Assembly: GCF_905147365.1 (NCBI RefSeq)
Contig: NC_056413.1
Span: 1,070,501 to 1,134,500 of the forward strand
Length of the DNA stretch: 64,000 nucleotides
From: Aricia agestis
Lineage: Eukaryota > Arthropoda > Insecta > Lepidoptera > Lycaenidae
Direction of reading: 5' to 3'
Part shown: positions 52,600 to 63,132 of the stretch, in pieces
Layout of the letters: the number at the start of each line of letters is the position of its first letter
Position numbering within the stretch: the first letter of the stretch is position 1
Program-made: the position numbers and the translations under genes
The notes under the pieces: model-generated
What the model was told of the DNA's origin: nothing
The model's database searches: none
Seen by the model: the letters and a program-made list of their open reading frames with translations, nothing else

Positions 52600-52890
52600 T
52601 TATTGGTGGGTTAGCTCAAAGCACCTTGGGACTTTTTTAAAGAAGACATTAAAACTGTCATGAAAAATGTCGACACTATTGTCGTTTGCACATGTGTAGC
52701 TGTATAAATCACACATACGCTGAGGTGGGGCATGCTTCCCCACGTTTGTTCTCGAAGGAGGCCCACACAAGATTTTAGTTATAGGGTGCCGTAGTCGATT
52801 ATAAGGGGCAGACAGTGAAAAAAGTTCCAGAAGATCACAGCAAGACACTTTACCATTCATAATTTTGTGGAGCATGGCAAGATCGTGTAT
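52600..52890 (-). pseudogene. LINE reverse transcriptase C-terminal tail, 5' truncated
   Basis: The minus-strand frame reads HDLAMLHKIMNGKVSCCDLL, then SAPYNRLRHPITKILCGPPS, RTNVGKHAPPQRMCDLYSY and DIFHDSFNVFFKKV. The order L-x-K-x-x-NG, D-L-L, RTN-x-x-x-H-(A/S)-P-x-x-RMC-x-LY, DIFHDS is the hallmark of the tail of Jockey/CR1-type LINE ORF2 proteins (family knowledge). A stop lies just upstream in frame, and the sequence before it seems to continue in another frame, so it is also frameshifted. Not functional. Confidence 0.75.
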
Positions 52891-52899
52891 TTTTCAGTG

Positions 52900-53385
52900 T
52901 ATTTCTCAGTGGTACAATCTTGTAGAAAATTAGGCGCTGATCGTATGGGCTATCATAATTATAAAAGATAACAACCAGCTAGGCCAGTGCGGTGAAGCTT
53001 AATCCTTCTCATCAAGTTCACTCGAAGATGATGATGACTCCCATTCTTCATTCCTGGTTATTCCTCAGATATTCAAGGTTTTCCTGAGAAATAAATTTTA
53101 ACACAATGGCCGTTCTGTCCCTCTCCCACAAAGGCCTATCGCTAGCGGCGATCACCCGGGCTCAGGAGATAATATTGTACGGGCTAACTGACAACCGTTA
53201 TTTTGTATATATAGGCGGGGTATAAAATTTCAACGGGCTGTCCCCATAAAATAGTGTACATGTTTTGAAAGTAAATAAAGTAAGCATTACAATGAAACCT
53301 AAGCTTTAAGATTTAACTATAACATTGTCATTTTACTATTTATATCATTAAATTCCTGGCTACCTTAATATTCTTATCTATACTA
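52900..53385. other. Unassigned stretch
   Basis: May include further decayed LINE sequence next to 52900. CTCTCCCACAAAGGCCTATC (53119) and GCGGGGTATAAAATTTC are unremarkable. Nothing supported. Confidence 0.25.
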
Positions 53386-53387
53386 AT

Positions 53388-53598
53388 AAAAAAGTTATAC
53401 AATGCACATTGCGCATTTTTTAATGTAACAGACCAGCATAAAATGTAAATCAATAAAAGTGAATTTTAAATGTTGTTAGTCTCGCTAAAACTCGAAAACA
53501 GCTGAACTGATTTGGCTAATATTGGTCTTGAAATATATGTGGAGGTCCTGAAAAGGTTACGAGGTTAGTGACACGAAATTCACTGGGTCGTCTAGTAA
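53388..53598 (+). mobile_element. Helitron-like element ending CGTCTAGT
   Basis: ATACTAATAAAAAAGTTATA ... CGCTAAAACTCGAAAACAGC ... GACACGAAATTCACTGGGTC then GTCTAGT. The same family as the reverse fragments at 27021 and 47031. A terminal scrap (CACGAAATTTACCGGGTCAT then CTAGT) recurs at 54008-54031. Confidence 0.6.
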
Positions 53599-53621
53599 TT
53601 GTATACATTATGGATTGATGT

Positions 53622-53977
53622 CGCCTCCATGGTCCAGTGGTTTAGCGCGTGGCTCTTGACTCGGAGGTCGTGGGTAGGATTCCCGCGTTGGAAACATGTT
53701 ATTTCCAAGTTTGATTAGGAAGATGCAGGCTGATCACCTGATTGTCTGACCAGTAAGATGATCCATGCGTCGGATGGGCATGTAAAAAGTCGGTCCTGTG
53801 CCTGATTTCTCGCCAGTCGTGTCGGTCGTCCGTCCCACTGGGTTATGAGAGTAAAGGAATAGAGAGTGCTCTTGTGTAGTGCGCACACATTAGGGCACTA
53901 TAAAATTACTCCTGCGTAACTGTCCTGGTTTCAATGGAACCGGCCGCCGTCACCGCAACCGGTGTAAGATTTATATA
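53622..53977 (+). mobile_element. tRNA-derived SINE, CATGGTCCA family, copy 2
   Basis: CGCCTCCATGGTCCAGTGGT then TTAGCGCG (A-box) and GTGGGTAGGATTCCCGCGTT (damaged B-box). The body runs through TCGTCCGTCCCACTGGGTTA and ends AACCGGCCGCCGTCACCGCA with TGTAAGATTTATATAG. Confidence 0.8.
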
Positions 53978-54079
53978 GTTATACATACGGACTGAAGTGA
54001 ATGAACACGAAATTTACCGGGTCATCTAGTTACGAAATAAATCGAAACACTTATTGCTAGTCAGGCCCGATATTACAAA

Positions 54080-54331
54080 GTGAATTGGAAAACTATTAAT
54101 AATAGCCATCAAAATATGCATTCGTTTCACGGTGAAGAATCTCATAAAATCGAACGAACAAATAAATATCGACGGGAGTGTACTGGGGAATTGGAACAAT
54201 CCGAGAATAAATTATTTAGCAATTTCAACGGTCCCGATGAGATGCTAGGTATAAATCATATAAATTTTATTACTAAAGCGTTATACTCCAGTGAAATTGG
54301 AATAAACAGGTTCGACTTGGGAGTCTCATAG
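54080..54331 (+). other. Unrecognised 83-codon open frame between two SINEs
   Basis: It begins at an in-frame start and has a balanced, hydrophilic composition (SHKIERTNKYRRECTGELEQ, NGPDEMLGINHINFITKALY). No domain or homolog is recognised. Lying between SINEs of opposite orientation, it may be part of a decayed element or simply a chance frame. Confidence 0.2.
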
Positions 54332-54649
54332 AATAACCCCGACACCGGTTTCTTTGACGATGGCCGGGTTCACTGAAACCAGGCCAGTTACGCAGGAGTA
54401 ATTTTATAGTGCCCAAGTGTATGCGCATTACACAAGAGCACTCTCTATTTCTTTTACTCTCATAACCCAGTGGGACGGAAGAGATCAGGACGGGCTTTTT
54501 ACATGCCCATCAGACGCATGGATCAACTTACTAGTCAGACAATTAGTAATCAGCCTGCATTGTCCTAACTTGGAAATAACATGTTTCGAGGCGGGAAACG
54601 TACCCACAACCTCCGAGCCACGCTCTAAACCACTGGACCACGGAGTCTG
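54332..54649 (-). mobile_element. tRNA-derived SINE, CATGGTCCA family, copy 3
   Basis: Reverse orientation, from ACCGGTTTCTTTGACGATGG to AACCACTGGACCACGGAG-like head (CTAAACCACTGGACCACGG). GGAAATAACATGTTTCGAGG and the CCCAGTGGGACGGA block match the other copies. Confidence 0.8.
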
Positions 54650-54905
54650 ATAGGAACCAGGAGTGTAGGTATAAAATCTTTTGGTGAAAATACAGAAGGT
54701 TAAAGAAAACCCCGAAGGCGAGAGACTGGGAATAAAGTTGTAGCTCGAGGCGGTCTGCTTGGATTTCATACTAAATAATTTTCAAAGCTGCTATTCCTTT
54801 AAAATTTATTTTAAATAGTTATTTTTTATGGAAAGAATCCATTAATTACGTTAAAATTTACTGTATTTTAACAGTATAAACAATTGTTTCGAATCTATTA
54901 AAAGT

Positions 54906-55192
54906 GCCCCCTTACCGGGAGCATTCGCTTGCAATGTAACGTTACAGAGTCGAGCATTGCAATGTGAACCTTGTAAAGATACAGTGTGTATACTGTTTAA
55001 TATCTTGATACAACTTGTAACATAATCTAGCAATGGAATGCTCAGTCAAATGTTACCGTCGTTAAAGGAGATAGTATTGTAATATAATGCTCAAAGTCGA
55101 ATCTTTAATGTTACATTACACGTCGTGTAATGTAATGCTCAAAAACGAATCTATAATGTTACATTACAAGTGAATGCTCGCGGTGAGGGAGC
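54906..55192. mobile_element. MITE, ACCGGGAGCATTCACTT family, copy 3
   Basis: CCCCCTTACCGGGAGCATTC at the left and GAATGCTCGCGGTGAGGGAG at the right. The right half contains a duplicated AATGTTACATTACA(C/A)G(T) segment. Confidence 0.7.
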
Positions 55193-55336
55193 AGCTTTAG
55201 GTAATTCATTAGGATTTTCATATTATGTAGTCGTCAGTATATTAGGTATGTACGGATATATCTTCTGTTTCTGGGAAGGCAATATAGATTTTAGAAAACA
55301 GCTCTCTCAAGTGACAATATAAAATATGACCGTTAT

Positions 55337-55513
55337 GATAACCGTTGCGCCAGAATTCGTTAATCGCGCGGGAACCGGATATTTTTTCGGGATAAAAGTA
55401 AATCTATATCCTTGTAAATCTATGTCCTTTCCTTACCAAATTTCAATAAAATCTTATAAAGCGGTTTGGGTGTGTAGAGATGTAATTGCGCATATTTTAT
55501 AATACTAGTATGG
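55337..55513 (-). mobile_element. Helitron-like fragment, common family
   Basis: CGTTGCGCCAGAATTCGTTA, ATCGCGCGGGAACCGGATAT, TTTTTTCGGGATAAAAGTAA, a small tandem duplication of AAATCTATGTCC(T), and TAATACTAGTATGGAT at the 5' side. Confidence 0.55.
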
Positions 55514-55864
55514 ATAACGTTACTTCTGATTAACTATGCGATAAAACGTCCACGTAGAATCTTCTTCCCGGAGTAACGTCAAACTGAATGTCGTTGCAAT
55601 CGTTTACAAATTTCTCCTTTGGGAACTGCATTTTCCGAGTGAGGTATCTGTGCCAAATGTCTTTAGGGGTTTTCCGGACTAACAAACATCTCTGCATACA
55701 ACTTTCGCACAACAATGACGGTGTTCATAAAATTGTGCATCCAATAATTAATATTTGCGCTTCTTCTGAATAATTACCCTCAAGACAGATTTAACATGAC
55801 ACCACTGAGATTATATCAAGGGGTTTTCGTGTTCCGTTACCACTGTCGATCTTGACAACGCGGG

Positions 55865-55975
55865 CGTCGAACAACGCACTGCAACTTCTCTAATGTTGCG
55901 ACTGTGCGATGGTAGTTGCTTTCCATCGGGTCACCCGTTTGCTCGTTATCCCCCCCAATTATATAAAAAAATACG
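55865..55975 (+). mobile_element. Old, diverged fragment of the abundant retroposon
   Basis: AACAACGCACTGCAACTTCT, GTAGTTGCTTTCCATCGGGT and CACCCGTTTGCTCGTTATCC match the 3' third of the family with many substitutions, so activity spans a long period. Confidence 0.65.
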
Positions 55976-56135
55976 TGTTATCGTCTGCTTGCGGATAACA
56001 TGCTTATGGCCATGTTGCTCGCATGACAAGAAAAACATCAATGAAATGACAGGAGGGCAATTACTGTGATGTTATGTGGACCAGCGAGGGTCTATAATTG
56101 TTGTCGCGGTCACCGGTGTCCTTATGGGTCTTGAC

Positions 56136-56992
56136 GTAAAGGACTTGTGTTACGGGTTACCAGATAACGGAAATATATTTAATACTTTTATACTATACAT
56201 CTATTTAAAATGTTTATTATATTATGTGAAACATCACTACACTTATTGTTAAAATAAAACTCAAACACTCAGATCACTTTGTTTATTACATTTTTTCTCC
56301 AATCACTCATTCAAATAACTTAACACAACCACGTTTATAACACTGAATACTTTTCAACACTTTTTCCTCTCTCACTATTTCAATTACTTTCTCACAGTAA
56401 TCATTTTATTTTATAGCTCAAGCACCGAGCTCACACTTTACTGCTATGGACTATCCTCTACGAAGGATCTCCACCAACTGACCTGGAGGCTGGAAAAAAA
56501 CCCTCCAGTCCCCCAGTTCCCTCTCTACTCTCAATAATTTAGGCGGGTAAAGTGTGAGTTCCGCTTGTGGCGCTAGTGCGCAATTTAAATAACTTCCGCT
56601 TTTAATTTAAAGTCTTATTTTAATTGCTTATAATATTTATGTATATTTAAATAATTACAAGTATTTATTTTTAACTTAAAAATATTTATCAAATTAAATG
56701 ACTTTCGACTGGCGTTAGTATAAAATAATATTATGAACATCCGTTTCTCTTTATGATCAAACACTAAACTAACTATAATTAAGTATTTTATTAAAACATT
56801 TTACATTTTATATCATTTATTCTATTTAATAATTTAATCAAAAAACTTGAACCTTACAATTATCATACGCATATTAAATACACATCCAGACCCGGGAACG
56901 TTGAAAAGTTTTTCTTCCGTCGGCGGGATTCGAACCCACGACGCCCGGCTTGAGCTACCAACGCGCTTACCACTGAGCCACAGAGATCATCA
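56136..56992 (-). mobile_element. tRNA-derived SINE, GTGGCTCAGTGG family, copy 5, split by a solo LTR
   Basis: Tail part 56136-56224 (AAAGGACTTGTGTTACGGGT) and head part 56859-56992 (GGGATTCGAACCCACGACGC, CCACTGAGCCACAGAGATCA). The 634-bp LTR between them accounts for the whole gap. Confidence 0.85.
56225..56858 (-). mobile_element. Solo LTR, 634 bp, with 4-bp target duplication
   Basis: Plus-strand ends are TGTGAAACATC... and ...GAACCTTACA, so the element is TG...CA. The duplication ATTA flanks it (56221-56224 and 56859-56862). On the minus strand it has a TATAAAAT box (56409-56416) and an AATAAA signal (56282-56287) about 130 bp downstream, the expected U3-R-U5 order. No internal coding region or second LTR is present. 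The LTR superfamily cannot be told from this. Confidence 0.8.
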
Positions 56993-57004
56993 AAAATATA
57001 ATAT

Positions 57005-57070
57005 GGATATAGTACGATTCCTGCGCCATAAACGAATTTCGGCGCAACGGGGTTGTGCGTCATGTAGTTT
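57005..57070 (+). mobile_element. Helitron-like 3' end fragment
   Basis: GTACGATTCCTGCGCCATAA then ACGAATTTCGGCGCAACGGG and TTGTGCGTCATGTAGT, the last 65 bp of the common family. Confidence 0.5.
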
Positions 57071-57079
57071 TAAATAGTT

Positions 57080-57357
57080 TAATAATAATATAATAATATC
57101 TATGGACGCTTCACACCACGTCAGTCTGGCCCCGTGCTAAGTACCTAAAGGACTTGTGTTACAGGTACCAGACAACGGAAATATATTTAATACTTTTATA
57201 CAATACATATATTTAAGATTTTTATTATATCATACACATATTTAATACACATCCAGACCCGGAAACATTGAAAACTTTTTGTTCCGTCGGCGGGATTCGA
57301 ACCCGCGACCCCCGGCTTGAGCTACCAACGCGCTCACCACTGAGCCACAGAGGTCGT
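57080..57357 (-). mobile_element. tRNA-derived SINE, GTGGCTCAGTGG family, copy 6
   Basis: AATAATATCTATGGACGCTT to CACTGAGCCACAGAGGTCGT, uninterrupted, with GGGATTCGAACCCGCGACCC. One of the best-preserved copies. Confidence 0.88.
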
Positions 57358-57611
57358 TTCCTATTGTATTGTCGTATAAAAAGTTTTGCAGCACCAATCA
57401 ATTAATCCAAATTGAGTGCTTTCATAACTGTCGTACGCAAATCGGTAGTTTGAGCCATCCGTCACGACTATTGTCCGGCGCGGGTTCGGCCGTCGGCGCC
57501 ATGAATCAGTTTTATTGAATAACTTCTTTCGGCGGAATCGTCGGCCATTCCGACTGGCATTTGTCATAGACGCTAGTTTTGTTCAAAGGTTGAAATTGAT
57601 TGATTTTATAT

Positions 57612-57812
57612 AAAGTAGATGACGCCCGTAACTCCGTCGCGACCAAAATGGTTTATCGCATGGGAACCGTACATTTTTCCGGGATAAAAAGTATCCTATA
57701 TCCTTTCCCGGAACTCAAAGTATCTCAATACCTAATTTCAGAAAAAATGGTTCAGCGGTTTGGACGTAAAGAGGTAACAGACACACACTTTCGAATTTTT
57801 AATATTAAGTAT
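57612..57812 (-). mobile_element. Helitron-like element, common family
   Basis: AGTAGATGACGCCCGTAACT, TTTATCGCATGGGAACCGTA, CATTTTTCCGGGATAAAAAG, TATCCTATATCCTTTCCCGG and AGCGGTTTGGACGTAAAGAG are all in order. The 5' end is AT-rich and diverged. Confidence 0.65.
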
Positions 57813-57954
57813 AATGGAATAATAATATATGGATTGACACAGTTGTTACACTTGATTTAACTTTGAGGCAAAAGTGTTAAGTGTTCCCTTGGAATAAAAA
57901 TGCTAATTATAGCATTAGATAAGTAAATGCTTTGAGTATTACAATCCATATTTC

Positions 57955-58182
57955 CATACTATATAATATTATTCGCTTGGCTCATCCTGGCGGGGGCACT
58001 CCCGTGCCCCCAGATAAATGCGAAAGTGTGTCTGTCTGTCTGTCTGTTACCTCTTAAAAATTTGGTATGGAGATACTTTGAGTCCCGGGAAAGGACGTAG
58101 GATACTTTTTGTCCCGGAAAAATGTACGGTTCCAGCGCGATAAACGAGTTTTGGCACAACGGAGTTGAGGCGTCATCTAGTA
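57955..58182 (+). mobile_element. Helitron-like element with the 43-bp hairpin module inserted
   Basis: TCCATACTATATAATATTA, then the module 57972-58014, then TAAATGCGAAAGTGTGTCTG and the body to GAGTTGAGGCGTCATCTAGT. The module sits in the 5' 25 bp of the element. Confidence 0.75.
57972..58014 (-). repeat. 43-bp hairpin module, second copy
   Basis: TTCGCTTGGCTCATCCTGGC then GGGGGCACTCCCGTGCCCCC and AGA, the reverse complement of 10025-10067 with one difference. Confidence 0.75.
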
Positions 58183-58187
58183 ATTAA

Positions 58188-58761
58188 TAAAAACCGGCCA
58201 AGTGCGAGTTGGACTCGCCCATGAAGGGTTCCGCAGCAGCAATGAGGCTTATTTTTATGAAATTGAGAGGTTTTTGATTTATTTTCATATTTCAGTTGAT
58301 TTAATGAAAGTTAAATTAAGGTTTACCATTTATGACGTATAAAAAAAAACTACTGGCTAGATCTCGTTCGAACCATTTTTCGTTGGTAGTTTTTGTAGTA
58401 ATGTAAATCATTTATTTTTTTTAGACTTATCATGCCCCTACTTTAAAAGTTAGAGGGGGGGACACACATTTTACCACTTTGGAAGTGTCTCTCGCAAACT
58501 ATTCAGGTTAGAAAAAAATGATGTTAGAAACCTCAATAATCAATATGATTTTGAAAGACCTATCCATAAATACCCTACACGCACAGGTTAGATGAAAAAA
58601 ATTTTTTTTTGTTTCAGTTGTATCTATGGGAACCCCTAAAATTTTTAATATTTTTTCCATTTTTGTATCAAAAACTTAAAGCGGTTTACAGACTACATCT
58701 ACTTACCAAGTTTCAATAGTATAGCTCTTATAGTTTCGGAGAAAAGTGGCTGTGACATACG

Positions 58762-58801
<40 letters not shown>

Positions 58802-58878
58802 GTCAGACAGACAGACAGACAGACATGACGAATCTATAAGGGTTTCGTTTTTTGTATTTGGCTACGGAACCCTAAAAA
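58188..58878. repeat. Interspersed repeat, AAAACCGGCCAAGTGCGAGT family
   Basis: Starts AAAAACCGGCCAAGTGCGAG, carries a (GACA)n tract at 58762-58825 and ends GGCTACGGAACCCTAAAAA. It shares its ends, in reverse, with the GTACCCAAAGGG repeats, but the interior is different, so it is a sister subfamily. Confidence 0.7.
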
Positions 58879-59360
58879 CGTGTTGTTGACGCTTAATTAA
58901 TTTTCTTATAATTCGTCTTGATGCGTGTTCCACACGTTCTTTTGTTTTTATTGGTTTCTTTAAATAATATTATGAGTGACAGAGATGGTGATTTTTGTCT
59001 TATTTTATAATATATTTGTATAACTTTATGAACAGTGTGTTTTCGTAATATTCTAACCGTCTAGGTAATATTCTAAACTTCAAATTTTCAGCGTATTCGA
59101 AATCGTGACCTAAGCACATCGTAAAGTATATTAATAACTGAGTCCTACCTGGGTTAATTAACCCGTAACTCTAAACTATAACCCTTAAGTTGTACCCATA
59201 AGTTATTAGTTTAATTACTTTAGCTTAATTATTTCCAAGTGTTGGTAAGTTGACAAATTTAAGCAAGAATTAAAATATAAAATACTAAACTGAGTATTTT
59301 TTAAACATTTTAAGTGCCTATCTATTGTCATTATTGATAAAGAGCAAGAAATTGCAAAAA
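58879..59360. other. Unassigned AT-rich stretch
   Basis: No coding frame or repeat terminus recognised. Confidence 0.3.
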
Positions 59361-59361
59361 A

Positions 59362-59590
59362 AATAACACATTAGTTGTATGGGAACCACCCTCAAATATT
59401 TAATTTGTTTTATTTTTAGTATTTTTATTAGAGTGGCTGCGGCTACAAACTGTAATTTCAGAAGTCTAGCTATAGCGGTTCTTGAGATACAGCCTGTAGA
59501 CATACAGACGGACAGACTTCGAAGTCTTAGTAATGGGGACCCCATTACGTTTTTACTACTTTTTATCCTTTGGGTACGGAACCCTAACAA
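59362..59590 (-). repeat. Interspersed repeat, GTACCCAAAGGG family, copy 4, truncated
   Basis: Reverse orientation: AGCGGTTCTTGAGATACAGC, ACATACAGACGGACAGAC and CCTTTGGGTACGGAACCCTA. The 3' half is missing. Confidence 0.65.
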
Positions 59591-59689
59591 TAATATTAAT
59601 AAAAATCAACATAAATCCATCCATTTATGAACATAAAAGATATTTTGTAAAAGTTATTAAGATATATCTAAATAAAAATAAGTCGCGTT

Positions 59690-59867
59690 TTCCTTCCTGA
59701 CGCTTTAATTCCAGAACGCACGAACCAATTTTCATGGTTTTGCATTCGTTAGAAAGGTGTCGGGCTCCGTGAGATCTATAGGAAAGAAAATCAGAAAAAA
59801 CTTCAAGAGAAAAGTAGGAAAACAGGGAAAATCATTTTATGGCAAAACAACGTTTGCGGGACAGCTA
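59690..59867 (+). mobile_element. Helitron-like element, GGCAAAACAACGTTTGC family
   Basis: Forward copy of the element at 48744-48990, ending GGCAAAACAACGTTTGCGGG then ACAGCTA, where the next Helitron begins. Confidence 0.6.
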
Positions 59868-59868
59868 A

Positions 59869-59899
59869 TCTATACTAATATTATAAATGCGAAAGTATC

Positions 59900-59930
<31 letters not shown>

Positions 59931-61189
59931 CGCTTTCACGCCAAAACTACTGAACCGATTGTAATGAAATTTTGTACACAGATAGTCTAAAGCCTGAGAA
60001 AGGACATAGGCTACTTTTTAACTGGAAAAGGGGGTTGTAAGGGGGTGAAAATGCGTAAATTTGGTCAAATTAAGTTAGTTCCAAAAACTCAAAATAGATG
60101 GCGCCAAGAGTCCCCTAGATCGCGCTATTGCTTGCTCATGCGTATTTCTATAAGAGGTGGTACCATGTTAAATTAGACTCTTCGATTCTTTCGATTGTTA
60201 TACACGTTCTATACTAATATTATAAATGCGAAAGTATCTCTGTCTGTCTGTCTGTCTCGCTTTCACGCCAAAACTACTGAAACGATTGTAATGAAATTTT
60301 GTACACAGATAGTCTAGAGCCTGAGAAAGGACATAGGCTACTTTTTAACTGGAAAAGGGTAAGGGGGTGAAAATGCGTAAATTTGGTCAAATTAAGTTAG
60401 TTCCAAAAACTCAAAATAGATGGCACCAAGAGTCCCCTAGATCGCGCTATTGCTTGCTCATGCGTATTTCTATAAGAGGTGGTACCATGTTAAGCTAAGT
60501 TTTTCGATTCTTTTGATTGTTGTACACGTTATTAACTAAGAACTCACCTACCAACTTAGATTAGATATCAAATTCAAAAATAACAGCGCCAAAACTACTG
60601 AACCGATTGTAATGAAATTTTGTACACAGATAGTCTAAAGCCTGAGAAAGGACATAGGCTACTTCTTACTGGAAAAAGGGGTTGTAAGGGGGTGTTTATG
60701 CGTAAATTTGTTCAAATTAAGTTAGTTCCAAAAACTGGAACAGATGGCGCCAAGAGTCGCCTAGATCGCGCTATCGCTTGCTCTTATGTATTTCTATAAG
60801 AGGTGGTACCATGTTGAGTTAATGTTTCGATTCTTTCGATTGTTATACATGTTGTTAAATAACTCACGTACCAACATAGAAATCAGAAACAACAGTCTAC
60901 CAATAATAAATACTAAATAGTTTATGGCCTATGGGTATTGGCTATTGGGCAAAGCTAAAGTTGTGTAATGCATTATGCAGCTAAGTTGTGTACCGCTAAA
61001 TAAGCTTTAAAAGGTAAGTATAAAAAAGTTTAATTTAAAAAAAATCATATTATGTGCACACTACACGGCTGTTTTGGGTATTTTGATTTAAGGGGTACCA
61101 GGGTTTTAAAAAGCTTTTGACACCAATTTTATTGACACCGCGCGCTATAAACTGAAGTCCACGCGGACGAAGTCGCGGGCAACAGCTAG
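59869..61189 (+). mobile_element. Helitron with an internally triplicated body, 1.3 kb
   Basis: 5' end TCTATACTAATATTATAAAT preceded by A; 3' end GCGGGCAACAGCTAG followed by T, with a GC-rich hairpin-capable stretch (CCACGCGGACGAAGTCGCGG) just inside. The body has three copies of a ~330 bp unit beginning near 59869, 60208 and 60585 (each with AAAACTACTGAA(C/A)CGATTG and CTATAAGAGGTGGTACCATG). No protein is encoded. Confidence 0.8.
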
Positions 61190-61540
61190 TTTTATATAAA
61201 ACGTAATATGTAAATTCTTATCACTATATTATATTTAGTGCAGTACATTAGCGAACATCATCCTACATAATATACATTATGCAATATTGAGCCAACGAAC
61301 CATTATCAAAACTCCATCAAAATCGATTAAGGTTTGCAAACATAATGCACGTGGATTATCGCGAGTTTGCGTGACAGTACTAATGTAGCTAGTTCCATCC
61401 CTGACCCCGTTATATAAATATTCATAACCCATAGATAAACCCATAGAACTGTTAGTCATCTGTGCTAATGTTCAAGCAAAATCTCTCAAAAATAACATCG
61501 TTAACGATTTGAGGTAAGCCATTTAATTCATCAAGCCTCA
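61190..61540. other. Unassigned stretch
   Basis: AT-rich. A 60-codon minus-strand frame (61277-61459) is unrecognised. Confidence 0.3.
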
Positions 61541-61542
61541 TA

Positions 61543-61602
61543 CGGTCACCGGTGACCGAGACACAATAGAAATTCTATAGTGTCTCGTTTTTCCACGATC
61601 GA
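61543..61602 (-). repeat. Dispersed motif with two abutting dyads, copy 2
   Basis: CGGTCACCGGTGACCG (61543-61558) is a perfect 16-bp palindrome. It abuts a 31-nt dyad CGAGACACAATAGAA / TTCTATAGTGTCTCG (61557-61587) with one mismatch. The following TTCCACGATCGACGGG pairs with the copy at 39738 in reverse. Confidence 0.6.
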
Positions 61603-63130
61603 CGGGTTAAAGTGGGTTGTTAAAATATGTGTTTAATTTAGATGTTGGAAAGAACTTACTGCAATATTATCTTTCAATTTAAAATCTAAATACCTGTTGC
61701 GGACGTAGAATTTCGTGCTCGACTCTTTCGAAACCAATTCGTATGCGATAACAAGAGATGAAATATGGCCTTAAAGCCCCCATATACGAGAAGGCAGATT
61801 GATCTGGTCGGGGTTTACAAGTTAAACGGGCAGAGACAGATCGGGGAGCGATCAGTTTGATCCGATCGATTGGCCTCCCGGTGCATGCCTTTAGTTTCCA
61901 GCACGCAGACACAACATGAATGATATTAATTATAGAATATGATTTCGTTTACCTCTAAGAAGAGAACCTTGATAGTTGATACCAATAATATAGGTCCAGT
62001 CTCATTACATATTTTAGAGGTAAAATAATCTTGAACATCTTCACCATCGTACACACTGTCAACAAGTCGGATTTCCAAGAATCTTTTGACCTCTTTCTAC
62101 ATTGCCTGGCTTATGTAAACTTTACATGCTCCAAACTTTTTCACAACTCACAAAGTTTCCGACACAGTGTTTATGAGAACTATTTAATTTTGCGCTTTAT
62201 GAGAAATATAATTAAAATGTTTGGAGGAGAATCTTCGGTGCGGTATGTAAAAATAAAATATGTTTATTACCAAATTCCTGTAATCTATAATTTAAATGAC
62301 TTTAATCAGAAAATACATATTTAAGACAGAACTAATTTCAGTCTGGACTCTGGACCTCATCAGTGCAAACACCGTATTCTTTAAATAATACACAAAGACT
62401 GCACTATTAATCTTTTTTAATAAGTACTTGAAGAATCATCCTTTTAAGCAGCAACACTTTGGATGGTTCAAGTTCAACACTATCCTCAGTGTTGAATTCC
62501 TGGCAGGACATGGACGTGTGCTCATACAAATCACAAAAAAAACGTCTTTCAGCGCTGCAACTTTCACGGTGAACTCTATAAGGAACATATACACACCCTA
62601 AAATTCACTTAGTTTCGTTACACTTTTTATAAAAAAGCGATAAAGAAACGTGTTGGCTAGGGGCTCTGGTCGTATAACGGCCCCATTACGTAGCAATAAT
62701 GAAATACCGTCTGTGGTTTAATCATGGCCGTCAGTGCCCCAACAAGTCCTCGGAAAATGAAATCTCATTAGGTCACTTCAAGTTGCTCGCACTATATCGA
62801 TTAAATGTCTCATCGATGTAAGGGATATTGAGCCTTATTTTTATATGTACAGAGTGTAATATTCAGTGTGAAGAATGTGGGTTAGTTAAGAGTGAGTAAA
62901 GATTTCTCAGGTCTTTCTGAATTATTTCATAGTAGATTTTTAACGCTCTGCATATTGTTGTTTTCTTATACTAGTATAGACTAGTATCATTGTTTTCAAA
63001 ATCTGTCAATAAATTAAAAAAAAGATGTAAAAAAATGTAGTTTGTGTACCAAAGCATACTATGTATAAAGTTACTGATTTCATGAATGATAGTACACCGT
63101 GGGAATAAGGTCGCCACCTGTATTTAGTTT
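61603..63130. other. Unassigned stretch
   Basis: Open frames at 61679-61912 (minus, 77 codons) and 62031-62324 (plus, 97 codons) have no recognisable domains. GTTCAACACTATCCTCAGTG and TTGAATTC near 62470 form a short dyad. No repeat family is recognised, so this may be single-copy. Confidence 0.25.
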
Positions 63131-63132
63131 TT

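Noticed and set aside
56900..56992. tRNA genes at the tRNA-like heads (also at 13990-14083, 22610-22686, 30735-30811, 36311-36385, 57285-57357, 53622, 54649)
   Set aside because: A- and B-boxes are present, but the cloverleaf pairing is decayed and each is fused to a shared SINE body with several dispersed copies. They are SINEs.
56847..57077. Open frame with FSSVGGIRTHDARLELPTRL
   Set aside because: This peptide type is the usual by-product of tRNA-derived SINE heads (GGATTCGAACCC region), not a gene.
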